From assembly GCA_900555295.1 (NCBI GenBank), contig USKN01000003.1, positions 1 through 33,458 of the forward strand: a stretch of 33,458 nucleotides of DNA, in the 5' to 3' direction. The notes under the pieces are model-generated. The model searched no databases, was not told where the DNA came from, and was given only the letters and a program-made list of their open reading frames with translations. A program made the position numbers and the translations under genes. Positions 8,414-17,100 of this stretch are shown piece after piece. The stretch comes from an uncultured Eubacteriales bacterium (GTDB taxonomy: Bacteria > Bacillota > Clostridia > UMGS1810). Positions within the stretch are counted from its first letter, which is position 1; each line of letters begins with the position of its first letter.

Positions 8414-8583
8414 GTGTATAATACAGAAACAATAATTATGTTATTTATATAGCGTTAAACAATTTGGCAGAATAGTCGGCTCATTTAAATTTTTACTTGA
8501 TGAAAGTATTATAGATAATTAAAATATTTATGCATAAACATAAAAAAGGCGTTTATTATAAAAAATTATTTGATAAATAAAAG
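8414..8583. other. Non-coding AT-rich spacer
   Basis: First part of the gap of about 340 bp between nrdG and the AraC-type gene. No gene with a start and ribosome site is visible. A short open stretch without a start codon (reading KQFGRIVGSFKFLLDE) ends near 8521 and may be a gene remnant or chance. The remaining part of the gap (8584-8677) holds the repeats and promoter listed separately. Confidence 0.4.
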
Positions 8584-8645
8584 CAAATATTTTTTATTAT
8601 TGCCAAATATTTTTTATTGATATATCTTTTGTCAAATGTTATAAT
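8584..8645 (+). promoter_or_regulatory. Promoter of the AraC-type sensor gene with two direct repeats
   Basis: TTGATA (8617-8622), 17 bp, TATAAT (8640-8645) is a good promoter. Directly upstream, CAAATATTTTTTATT occurs twice without mismatch at 8584-8598 and 8604-8618, a 20-bp period, the second copy touching the -35 box. Direct repeats about two helical turns apart are usual for AraC-family binding sites, so this may be autoregulation. Confidence 0.6.
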
Positions 8646-8677
8646 GTATATATATTACATTTTAGGAGATACAGAGT

Positions 8678-10738
8678 ATGAATTTTTTCTTTATACGTAA
8701 GCGCAAGGAACTGAAAAAAATATGTATCGGCATAATAATTTATACAGTTGTGTTTATTATTTCATTTACCATTCAAAATTTAATATATTTATCAAAAACA
8801 AAGGACAGAGTTGTAAATACGTTAAAGACCGATATTGTAAATTCACAGTCGGAAATAGCGAGAACACTTCAGATTTATGAAAATGAGTTAAAAAATTTAT
8901 CACTTCGTATGTTGGATAATTCGTCAATACTGTTATATGTAACGGGTAAAACCGCCGGCAGGCAGAATTACATTAATGTTAACAACAGTATTTTATCATA
9001 TCTTACATATTCAAAGGCAAGCCTTGCCTGTGTATATAATATGTATACCGATAACGGATATGTCTTTTCGGAATTGACTACAAATTTGTATGATAACGAA
9101 ACGGTTAAAAAAATTGTAGATAATTACAATAACGGCAACTTTTATTATGTGGTTAATAATAATAAAAGTACTCCCGCGATTACATATACTACAAAAGATT
9201 ACAGAGGGATATATATAATATATCAAATTAACAATTATGATTTAAGAACGCTGAAAAGAAATTTAAATAACAACGATATTTATATATATTATAATGATTA
9301 TTGCCTGCTTCGAAGCAATAACAGTAATTATTCCATTTCAAAAATCAGAGAAAAAATAAACGGGTCAGATGAGTTTTATTATGAAAACAATTATGTTGTT
9401 TCATCACATATTTTGGATTTTGATATAATAACAATTATTGATAAGGATAAAATACTGTCGGAGGCAAGCAGCGGAATGCAGCCGTTTATTACAATGTTTT
9501 ATTCAATGCTTGTATGTTTATTTGTTATATCAGTTATAGGATGTATTGTAATGAACAAATTCTTTGAAAATACAGTGTTGAGCTTGGCTGGCGGCGGTCA
9601 ACACTTGGAGCAGGGAAAATTGATATTAAGGGATTTGTTTAATAAAAAGGTTATTGATGAGGCAGGCAGAGAAGTACTTGATAAAGAGTTTTGCAATAAA
9701 AAATATTTTAGATGTATATACCTGCACCTTGACGAGGAAAACATAAACAACAGCGTTAATACGGATGATGATCTTTTTAATAACTTATTGGTTAATGCCT
9801 GCAATAAAAACGAATTCGGCAAAGAAACCGATATAAATATTGCATTGGTAAATAAATATGCCGTTGGGCTGTTTATATCATCCAATGTTGAGATTGATGA
9901 TAGCGATGTTAACAATTTTATAAGCTCAATACATTGTTCGGGCGCAGGCGGCGATAAGATTTTGTTTACCTGTATAATAGGTAAAGAGTTTAGCGATGCC
10001 CGCCAAATACCCAAACAAATATTGCAAACCGTTAATTATATAAAGTATGAGTTTGTGGCAGGTTTTAATTCTACAATATTTGTCGGAGATATGGATTACC
10101 TGCTGAAAAGTGCAGAGTATCCCGCTCAAATTGAAGATGAAATTATTAATGCAATAAATGACAGAAATTATGACGGATATTATAACGGTATAGAGCAATT
10201 TTTGCTTTATGCAAACAATCTCGATCCCGCTATAGTTAAAGAATGGCTGTTAAGGCTTGTATTTTCTATGGCAAAAAATATATATTGCATAAACAAAAAA
10301 GATATAAGTTTTGAAATAATAGATAAACTTTCGAAGAGCAGAACGATTGATGAAGCTATTAATATTTTTGAAATGTGTATACCTTTTGAAAGCATTACCA
10401 GCTCAAATGAAACGCAAGACAGTGATTTTGCAAATATGATAAAAAAACATATTGAACATAATTACGCCAATGTTGATTTTAATTTGGCATATTTATCCGA
10501 CTTGGTGGGAATGTCTACGGCATACCTGGGTAAATTGATTAAAAATACGCTTAATACAACTTTTTCGGATTATTTATCGAATTACAGAGTTAATAAGGCA
10601 AGGGAATTGCTGTCAACAGATATTAAAATTGATGATATTTCACGAATGTGCGGTTTCGGAAGTACATCGTATTTTATTAAAATATTTAAAAAAACATTTG
10701 GTGTTACACCAAAAATGTATCGCGAAAAGGGCATTTAA
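8678..10738 (+). CDS. Membrane-anchored sensor/transcriptional regulator, AraC family
   Basis: 686 residues. Membrane segments at about 15-38 and 267-290 enclose an extracellular sensing domain of about 225 residues rich in Asn, Tyr and Ile. The cytoplasmic part has a long middle region with no motif I recognise and a C-terminal AraC/XylS DNA-binding domain at about 586-686 (two helix-turn-helices: LAYLSDLVGMSTAYLGKLI and IDDISRMCGFGSTSYFIKIF). Such one-protein sensors often sit beside Lpl-type sugar transporters in Firmicutes and control them, so it is the likely regulator of the locus starting at 10,932. AGGAG lies nine bases before the ATG; promoter at 8617-8645. It is closed by its own terminator, so it is a separate transcript. 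Ligand unknown, presumably an oligosaccharide. Confidence 0.88.
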   Translation: MNFFFIRKRKELKKICIGIIIYTVVFIISFTIQNLIYLSKTKDRVVNTLKTDIVNSQSEIARTLQIYENELKNLSLRMLDNSSILLYVTGKTAGRQNYINVNNSILSYLTYSKASLACVYNMYTDNGYVFSELTTNLYDNETVKKIVDNYNNGNFYYVVNNNKSTPAITYTTKDYRGIYIIYQINNYDLRTLKRNLNNNDIYIYYNDYCLLRSNNSNYSISKIREKINGSDEFYYENNYVVSSHILDFDIITIIDKDKILSEASSGMQPFITMFYSMLVCLFVISVIGCIVMNKFFENTVLSLAGGGQHLEQGKLILRDLFNKKVIDEAGREVLDKEFCNKKYFRCIYLHLDEENINNSVNTDDDLFNNLLVNACNKNEFGKETDINIALVNKYAVGLFISSNVEIDDSDVNNFISSIHCSGAGGDKILFTCIIGKEFSDARQIPKQILQTVNYIKYEFVAGFNSTIFVGDMDYLLKSAEYPAQIEDEIINAINDRNYDGYYNGIEQFLLYANNLDPAIVKEWLLRLVFSMAKNIYCINKKDISFEIIDKLSKSRTIDEAINIFEMCIPFESITSSNETQDSDFANMIKKHIEHNYANVDFNLAYLSDLVGMSTAYLGKLIKNTLNTTFSDYLSNYRVNKARELLSTDIKIDDISRMCGFGSTSYFIKIFKKTFGVTPKMYREKGI

Positions 10739-10759
10739 ACTACTGAAAAAACGACATTC

Positions 10760-10796
10760 AAACAGCATCGAATTGTTAAAATTCGGTGCTGTTTTT
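10760..10796 (+). terminator. Rho-independent terminator after the AraC-type gene
   Basis: AAACAGCATCGAATT (10,760-10,774) pairs with AATTCGGTGCTGTTT (10,780-10,794) with one G-T type mismatch, a five-base loop, and a T run at 10,792-10,796. Confidence 0.85.
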
Positions 10797-10817
10797 GGTA
10801 TAAACGCGGTAATTGCT

Positions 10818-10886
10818 AATTATTCTTATTGTTTTCAAATTATTTCTATTTAAAAAGTAAGTATAATATGATAATATGTATATAAC
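10818..10886 (+). promoter_or_regulatory. Upstream control region of the carbohydrate locus
   Basis: Two similar elements, AATTATTCTTATT (10,818-10,830) and AATTATTTCTATT (10,838-10,850), lie 20 bp apart. The second, with its flank (CAAATTATTTCTATT), matches the repeat before the AraC-type gene at 12 of 15 positions. Possible -10 boxes are TATAAT (10,862) and TAATAT (10,872), but neither has a good -35 box, as expected if an activator is needed. A weak hairpin (GCAATA at 10,894, TATTGC at 10,908) lies in the leader. Confidence 0.4.
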
Positions 10887-10931
10887 AGCAGATGCAATAT
10901 TTAAAAGTATTGCTTATAAGGGGGTGAACAC

Positions 10932-13900
10932 TTGATACAAAAGTTAAAACGTTATTTTTTAAGATTATGTGTTTTTGCGCTGTGTATGATGCAAACATCA
11001 AATTCTTTTGCGTACAGTTTAAAATATACGGTAGGCGATATTACTATGACCGTTCCGGTAAAAAACTATAATGATGGTGTTAATGTAACCAACGAAAACG
11101 AATTTATTAATATTAAAAACGGTTTTGCAAGTTTTGAGATACATTGCGACTTTGATTACGACAAAATTAATATTGAGTATGCTTGTTTGGATGCTGTAAA
11201 TGTTACAGTGTCGGTAAATGGAGTTGACACGGTTTGTACATTACAGCCTACAGATGATCATAAAGCAGAGACCATTGTCTTAAACCGTGTTGTTTTTGGT
11301 GGATATTCTTTACTGAAAATAAGCACTGACAACGAAATTTCAATAAAATGCATTAGTTTAAACAAAAAAGAACAAAGTGTTTCAAATACAATAGACAAAG
11401 CGATTGAAAATATTAATTTCGGCGAATATGGTACACTGATACAATCGGCACTTATAATAGCAGATAATACATCGCTGATACGAGCGGGAGGTGCCGCAAG
11501 GTATATTAATTACAATAACTTTTCACAAAAGCCTGTAAGATTAAACGGTAATATTTATGTACCCGTAAAGATGACGGCATATGCCCTTAAGCTTTATTGT
11601 GAAAGTGACGGAGCAGAATATGCCGTTATACGAAATAATGATTTTGAGCTTAAATACGAAAATGATATGCAAACGCTTCAAAAAGGCACATCATACCCCA
11701 ATGTTGCAACCAATGCTTTTTTTGTGCAGGATAATATTATTAATGTAAACGTTAATTTGGTTGCCGAACTTTTAAATCTTGCTGTTTACGATAATAATGG
11801 TATTTTTATTGCCGACAGAAAAGACAGACTTGAAAATATTGTAAGCAAAATTGAGCTTGTTAAGCAGGATTTTAATTATTTGAGCAATTCCTCGGACAGC
11901 CGTAATGTGTATTATGTATCGCAGCAAAGCAATGCAAGCGATTCTAACCCGGGAACGTCTGACTTGCCGTTTGGTACAATAAAAAAAGCCGCCGAGGTTG
12001 CACATGCGGGAGATACCGTTATAATAAGAGGCGGTACGTACAGAGAGACTTTAATTCCCAAAAACAGCGGAAAGCCGTCGGAACCAATTATATTTAAAGC
12101 GGCGGACGGCGAAAAAGTAACGATAAGCGCATTGGAAAAAATTAAGTGTGAGCCTAAAAAGGAAAACCATATTTGGTGTTATGATATTTCACCTTTTTTA
12201 GGTGACGGAAGAAACCAGGTGTTTTATAATAATAAACCTTTGTGCCAAGCAAGATATCCCAATAAATCAACCGACGGAAAACCATTTAACAGCGTTTTGG
12301 ATTTATCGGATTTATGGCCTGTAAAAGGAAATATAAAAATAAGCGCAGACGACAAATATACGGCAGAAAGTGAATTTGAACTTAATCAGGATGATAATTT
12401 TTGGCAAGGTGCGGATTTGATATCAATGCAAGGAAGCGGTTGGGGATTATGTACGGCAAAAATATCTGAGTCAGCCAAAGGCAGTTTAAAGCTGGATTCA
12501 GCAAGTATTGCAAAAGAATGGTGGTATGCATATGATGAACAATATTCAAACGACGATTATGCATATATTACAAACACCAAAAATGCAATAGATGTGCCCG
12601 GCGAATGGTACTGGGGCGATAAGCTTTATGTTTATCCGATTTCGGACGATATGACAATAGAAGCAAAAGCCAGACAAACCACAATAGATTTAAGAAATAA
12701 GGACTGTATACAAATAATCGGTATAGATACCATAGGCGGCGGAATTACAACAGATGAAAGTTTTTTGTGTGTTATAAACGGAGGTGAGCATAAATACATA
12801 TCACATTATACACATTCTAAAGACCAACATTACGGTTATGTGTCGGACGGAAACGTTTTTAATAAAAACGGTGAGCCTCGAAACGGCGAGATGGGTTTTT
12901 ATCTTGGCGGCGACAGTAATGCAATTATAAATACCAATATAGAATATAGTGCAGCATCGGGAATTTATGCAGCCGGCAAATATGGATATATAGAAAATAA
13001 TTTTATACAGGAATGCGGATATATGGGTTCGTATGCAAGCGGTATATTTATATGCGCGGCATATGATGAGATAAGCGAAGATGAGTATAAAAGTATTCAC
13101 GGCGGATTTGGAATATATAATAATACGGTAAGTAAATGCGGCAGAGCAGCGCTTGAGGTGTCTGCAAACGAAAAGTTTTTTTCAAAATATGGGTTGGCAT
13201 TGTATGCGGCGTCCGATATTGCGTATAACGAATTTTGTAATTCATCATTGCTTGCCCGCGATACGGGAACGGTATACATACACGGTTCGGTAATGGGAAG
13301 CGAGCTAAAAAAAACATCAATAAGAAGTAATGTTATTTATAATGATTTTTCCGACGCATATAATTGTGCAATGTACTTTGATAATTATTCACAAATGATA
13401 GAGTGTTACGATAATACGGTGTTGGAGTTTTGCGGTATATCCGATTATAAAAAAGCAATAAATGTTCAGCAGGGTCGTAACGGAGACGGCGGAACATTTG
13501 CATATGTTGATGTGTGGAATAACAGGTATTATTCTTTGCCGGAAGATTACTTTTTTAATAATGAATTTAATAAATCCGAATACAGATACGGCTATTGCGA
13601 AAACAGCAGTCATAAAAAACGTTTTTCACATCAAAGCTCTTTTTGGGGGACTTGTGATATGGCGGTTGTAAGCGGGGGAGCTCAAATTGTAAACAATGAT
13701 GTGTTGTTTAATTCATCGGGACAATCGGTACAATATTCAAATGCAAAATTTGGGTTGCTTGACAACGGAATATGCATTGAATATACAGGAGATAAATACA
13801 ACCCGAACAATAAAATCGAAATATTGGTTGACGGTGATTTGTACAGCTCGGAATTAAATGTTCAAGCCGAAAATGATATGCTTTTGAATTATGCATATAT

Positions 13901-15191
13901 ACCACTTAATGTTTCGGGCGAAATTCACAATATTACCGTTACGTCAAAAACAGACAATATATTTAAAATTCACAGATTGGTACCGTGCAGTATCTATAAT
14001 GATATAAAGTCATCGGGAAATATAATGAGTAAACGTTATGCCGGTAATTATGATGCAAAATATCATAGTGATGATTACGTAAACAGATTTTTGACGCGCG
14101 AAATATACGATTTTGATAACGGTAATAAATGTTTGTATCAAACATGCGGAAATGCGAGCATTTTGTACAAAAATGTTGTAATTCCCAAATCGGCAAAATA
14201 TGCGGTTGTTGCAATGTCAACCGGTACAAAAACTTCTCAAACCGTTAAATTGTGTTTAAACAGTCAAAACGGTAAAGAAATTTTTTCGGGATTGGTTCCG
14301 TGTGACGGTTGGTATAGCGAAAGTATTGTAAAATATCCGTTAAGTTCCGATATTAATTACGGTACATATGATGTTTATATGAACATAAGCGGTTCGAGCG
14401 ATACTGACATATTATGGTTTGGATTTTGCGGTGACGCGGATTATATGACAGATGAAAATATACCGCTGAATATAATGAAAAACAGTGCGGGAATTATGTG
14501 CGGAAGTAATGGTGAAATAACAAAAGTTTTTAGTAATAAATCATATATTGAGGCAACAATCAACAAAGAACAATTTTTAAATAAAACGCAGGCATATATT
14601 GATGTTACATCAAACTATGACGGGTATATATCTGTCAGAATGCTTCAAAGTCCGTATTCTGTGTTAGCTAAATGGAATATAAAAGGCGGTAAAGATGAAT
14701 TGAGATATTGGAGTAAATTTGATTGGGACAAACTCAAATCGGGAGATAACAGTGTAATTATAGAATTTGACGGCAAAATTATTGCGAAAAACATTTCAAT
14801 AAATAAACTTGGGTTTACAAACGATAATTATACTGACAGGGTTTATAATGTTTTATTTGATTATAATGCTGATTATACGCAAGTAAGAATAACGTCAGCA
14901 CCGTCGGTGTGGAAACAATTGGATGAACGTAAAGCGATACTTGCGATGTACAGAAACAAAAGTCTTGTATCGGTAGGAACGGTAAATGCTTACGATTTTA
15001 AAAATGCATTGTCAATTAAACTAATGAATTATTCGTATGCTGCACAGTATAAGAATATAAACGACGAAACAGAGTTTTTGCCTCAATGGAATGACGCAAA
15101 ACCGTACAGTGCCAAACTGTTTATGTGGAGCGCCGACGGTTCGCTGAAACCTATTTATATGAAAGAAGGTGTATTTGCGGCAAATAATTAG
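10932..15191 (+). CDS. Large secreted right-handed beta-helix protein 1
   Basis: 1419 residues, extracellular. Signal peptide about 1-27 (LRLCVFALCMMQTSNSFA). A beta-sandwich-like region to about 150 is followed by a module like the copper amine oxidase N-terminal domain (about 165-300, INYNN..PVRLNGNIYVPVKM). From about 325 comes a DUF1565-like start (SDSNPGT..PFGTIKKAAEVA, AGDTVIIRGGTYRE) and a parallel beta-helix to about 850 with marks INGGEHKYISHYTHSKDQH and RDTGTVYIHG. Carbohydrate-binding-like beta domains follow (about 909-1018, 1033-1175, 1182-1295), then a tail with YSAKLFMWSADGSLKPI common in clostridial surface enzymes. The fold suits a polysaccharide lyase, hydrolase or epimerase, but no catalytic residues can be assigned. 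The start is TTG at 10,932, chosen for the GGGGGTGA site and the signal peptide. Paralogue of the gene at 18,583. First gene of the locus. Confidence 0.8.
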   Translation: MIQKLKRYFLRLCVFALCMMQTSNSFAYSLKYTVGDITMTVPVKNYNDGVNVTNENEFINIKNGFASFEIHCDFDYDKINIEYACLDAVNVTVSVNGVDTVCTLQPTDDHKAETIVLNRVVFGGYSLLKISTDNEISIKCISLNKKEQSVSNTIDKAIENINFGEYGTLIQSALIIADNTSLIRAGGAARYINYNNFSQKPVRLNGNIYVPVKMTAYALKLYCESDGAEYAVIRNNDFELKYENDMQTLQKGTSYPNVATNAFFVQDNIINVNVNLVAELLNLAVYDNNGIFIADRKDRLENIVSKIELVKQDFNYLSNSSDSRNVYYVSQQSNASDSNPGTSDLPFGTIKKAAEVAHAGDTVIIRGGTYRETLIPKNSGKPSEPIIFKAADGEKVTISALEKIKCEPKKENHIWCYDISPFLGDGRNQVFYNNKPLCQARYPNKSTDGKPFNSVLDLSDLWPVKGNIKISADDKYTAESEFELNQDDNFWQGADLISMQGSGWGLCTAKISESAKGSLKLDSASIAKEWWYAYDEQYSNDDYAYITNTKNAIDVPGEWYWGDKLYVYPISDDMTIEAKARQTTIDLRNKDCIQIIGIDTIGGGITTDESFLCVINGGEHKYISHYTHSKDQHYGYVSDGNVFNKNGEPRNGEMGFYLGGDSNAIINTNIEYSAASGIYAAGKYGYIENNFIQECGYMGSYASGIFICAAYDEISEDEYKSIHGGFGIYNNTVSKCGRAALEVSANEKFFSKYGLALYAASDIAYNEFCNSSLLARDTGTVYIHGSVMGSELKKTSIRSNVIYNDFSDAYNCAMYFDNYSQMIECYDNTVLEFCGISDYKKAINVQQGRNGDGGTFAYVDVWNNRYYSLPEDYFFNNEFNKSEYRYGYCENSSHKKRFSHQSSFWGTCDMAVVSGGAQIVNNDVLFNSSGQSVQYSNAKFGLLDNGICIEYTGDKYNPNNKIEILVDGDLYSSELNVQAENDMLLNYAYIPLNVSGEIHNITVTSKTDNIFKIHRLVPCSIYNDIKSSGNIMSKRYAGNYDAKYHSDDYVNRFLTREIYDFDNGNKCLYQTCGNASILYKNVVIPKSAKYAVVAMSTGTKTSQTVKLCLNSQNGKEIFSGLVPCDGWYSESIVKYPLSSDINYGTYDVYMNISGSSDTDILWFGFCGDADYMTDENIPLNIMKNSAGIMCGSNGEITKVFSNKSYIEATINKEQFLNKTQAYIDVTSNYDGYISVRMLQSPYSVLAKWNIKGGKDELRYWSKFDWDKLKSGDNSVIIEFDGKIIAKNISINKLGFTNDNYTDRVYNVLFDYNADYTQVRITSAPSVWKQLDERKAILAMYRNKSLVSVGTVNAYDFKNALSIKLMNYSYAAQYKNINDETEFLPQWNDAKPYSAKLFMWSADGSLKPIYMKEGVFAANN

Positions 15192-15231
15192 TTATATGAA
15201 TATAAATTTATGTATGAAAGGGTGTCGAATT

Positions 15232-16200
15232 TTGAAAACAACAACAAACAGTGCCGAGCTTGACAAAGAAAAAGTTAAGGCACGTAAGAAAAAGAGCAAT
15301 TTAAACGCTGATTCCTGGCAGCTTGGAGTAATGCAGTCGATAGGACTTATTCACGTCTTTATATTTTGCTATATTCCTATGTTTGGAATAATTATTGCTT
15401 TTAAAAAGTACAGGTTTAATTTGGGTATTTTTGACAGTCCTTGGTGCGGGCTGGAAAACTTTGAGTATATGTTTAAATCAGATGTGTTTGTGAGACTTAT
15501 AAGAAACACGGTGGGATACAATGTTGTATGGATTATACTCGGCATAGTATTTTCTATAATGGTTGCGCTTTTTATGGAAAATGTGCATAACAACAAACTT
15601 GCAATAAAGGTTTTTCAAAGCGCAGCATTTTTGCCCAAGTTTTTATCGTGGGTAGTCGTATCGTATATAAGCTATACGTTTTTATCGCTTGATACAGGAT
15701 TTTTAAACAAAATTATTACATTGTTTGGCGGACAAAAAATATCTTTTTATTCCGAAACAAAATATTGGCCGGCAATACTTACGGTATTTAATTTGTGGAA
15801 AGGATTTGGAACAAGCTCTCTTATTTATTACGGAAGTATGATGAGTATAGATACCGAACTTTATGAGGCGGCGTCGCTTGACGGATGTACATATTTTAAA
15901 AGAATATGGAATATTACACTTCCTCATTTAAGACCCACAATTGTAATGCTTCTTATTTTGTCGGTAGGCAGTATTTTCAGGTCAGATTTTGGTTTGTTTT
16001 ATTACCTGCCTCAGGATAACGGCGCATTGTATAATGTTACCGACGTATTGGATACATATATAACACGTGCTCTGCGTGTATCGGGTGAACTCGGTATGGC
16101 GTCGGCGGCAAGCTTTTTACAGTCGGTTGTAGGCTTTGTATTGGTTGTTACAACAAATAAAATTGTAAGCAAACTTGACAGCGAAAGCAGTTTGTTTTAG
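15232..16200 (+). CDS. ABC sugar transporter permease, LplB type
   Basis: 322 residues, integral membrane, about six hydrophobic segments, first one near 45-65 (LGVMQSIGLIHVFIFCYIPM). The EAA loop that docks the ATPase is at about 210-232 (YEAASLDGCTYFKRIWNITL). Belongs to the CUT1/Lpl group that imports oligosaccharides. I choose the TTG at 15,232 as start: AAAGGGTG lies eight bases before it and the length then fits the family. The frame extends back to an ATG at 15,169, inside the preceding gene, with no ribosome site. Pairs with the permease at 16,213. No ATPase gene is in the cluster; these systems often share an MsmX-like ATPase. Confidence 0.9.
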   Translation: MKTTTNSAELDKEKVKARKKKSNLNADSWQLGVMQSIGLIHVFIFCYIPMFGIIIAFKKYRFNLGIFDSPWCGLENFEYMFKSDVFVRLIRNTVGYNVVWIILGIVFSIMVALFMENVHNNKLAIKVFQSAAFLPKFLSWVVVSYISYTFLSLDTGFLNKIITLFGGQKISFYSETKYWPAILTVFNLWKGFGTSSLIYYGSMMSIDTELYEAASLDGCTYFKRIWNITLPHLRPTIVMLLILSVGSIFRSDFGLFYYLPQDNGALYNVTDVLDTYITRALRVSGELGMASAASFLQSVVGFVLVVTTNKIVSKLDSESSLF

Positions 16201-16212
16201 GGGGTGTGATAA

Positions 16213-17085
16213 ATGGTTAAAGGAAATAAACATATTATAGTAAACATTATTTCATATATAATTCTTGCATTTGTTGCATTATGCTGTATAGTACCTTTTA
16301 TGATTGTTATATCAGCATCTTTTTCGTCGGAGCCGTCACTGATTAAATTCGGTTATTCAATATTGCCGAAAGATTTTTCTTTGGATGCTTACAAAGTTGT
16401 ATTTTACAATTCGCGTTCGCTTGTTAATGCATATAAAATTACTATATTTACAACAGCGGTTGGAAGTGTATTGTCAATTCTAATAATATCGCTTACGGCA
16501 TACCCTCTTACACGAAAAGAATATAAACCGAGAAAAGCGGTAAGTTTTTATTTATACTTTACAATGCTGTTTTCGGGCGGTGCAATACCATCGTATATTT
16601 TAATAACACAATACTTGCATTTGAGAAATAATGTTTTGGTATTAATAATACCACAGCTTGTTAATGTATGGAATATTTTTGTTTTAAGAACATATTTTGC
16701 AAGTATTCCGACGGCACTTATAGAGGCCGCAAAAATAGACGGTGCAAATGAGTTTATGACTTTTTTTAGAATAGTAATGCCTATGAGTGTTACCGGTATA
16801 GCAACTATTTTGCTTTTGACGGTATTAACTTATTGGAACGAGTGGTATGCGTGCCTTATGTATATGACAAAAGAACAAAATATAACGCTGCAGTATTTTT
16901 TGCAAAGAACAATGAACAACATAGATATGTCGAATACATCGGTATTAAACGATATGTCCGAGGTTCCTATGGAATCGGCAAGAATGGCAATGTGCGTACT
17001 TGCATCGGGTCCGATGATATTTGTGTTTATGTTCTTCCAAAAGTATTTTGCACAAGGTATAAACGTAGGTTCTGTTAAAGGTTAA
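16213..17085 (+). CDS. ABC sugar transporter permease, LplC/YtcP type
   Basis: 290 residues, second permease of the heterodimer. Hydrophobic segments at about 14-35, 75-97, 110-130, 140-160, 190-212 and 260-280. EAA loop at about 169-190 (IEAAKIDGANEFMTFFRIVMP), followed by TYWNEW, typical of this group. GGGGGTG lies five bases before the ATG. It starts 12 bp after the first permease stop and ends 15 bp before the lipoprotein gene, so the three are co-transcribed. Confidence 0.93.
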   Translation: MVKGNKHIIVNIISYIILAFVALCCIVPFMIVISASFSSEPSLIKFGYSILPKDFSLDAYKVVFYNSRSLVNAYKITIFTTAVGSVLSILIISLTAYPLTRKEYKPRKAVSFYLYFTMLFSGGAIPSYILITQYLHLRNNVLVLIIPQLVNVWNIFVLRTYFASIPTALIEAAKIDGANEFMTFFRIVMPMSVTGIATILLLTVLTYWNEWYACLMYMTKEQNITLQYFLQRTMNNIDMSNTSVLNDMSEVPMESARMAMCVLASGPMIFVFMFFQKYFAQGINVGSVKG

Positions 17086-17100
17086 AAAGGAGAGAGGAAA

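Noticed and set aside
8461..8521. Possible small gene reading KQFGRIVGSFKFLLDE
   Set aside because: No start codon or ribosome site, and stops lie close upstream; too short to support as more than a possible remnant.
10894..10913. Riboswitch or attenuator in the leader of the carbohydrate locus
   Set aside because: Only a six-base stem in AT-rich DNA; no known riboswitch motif is visible.
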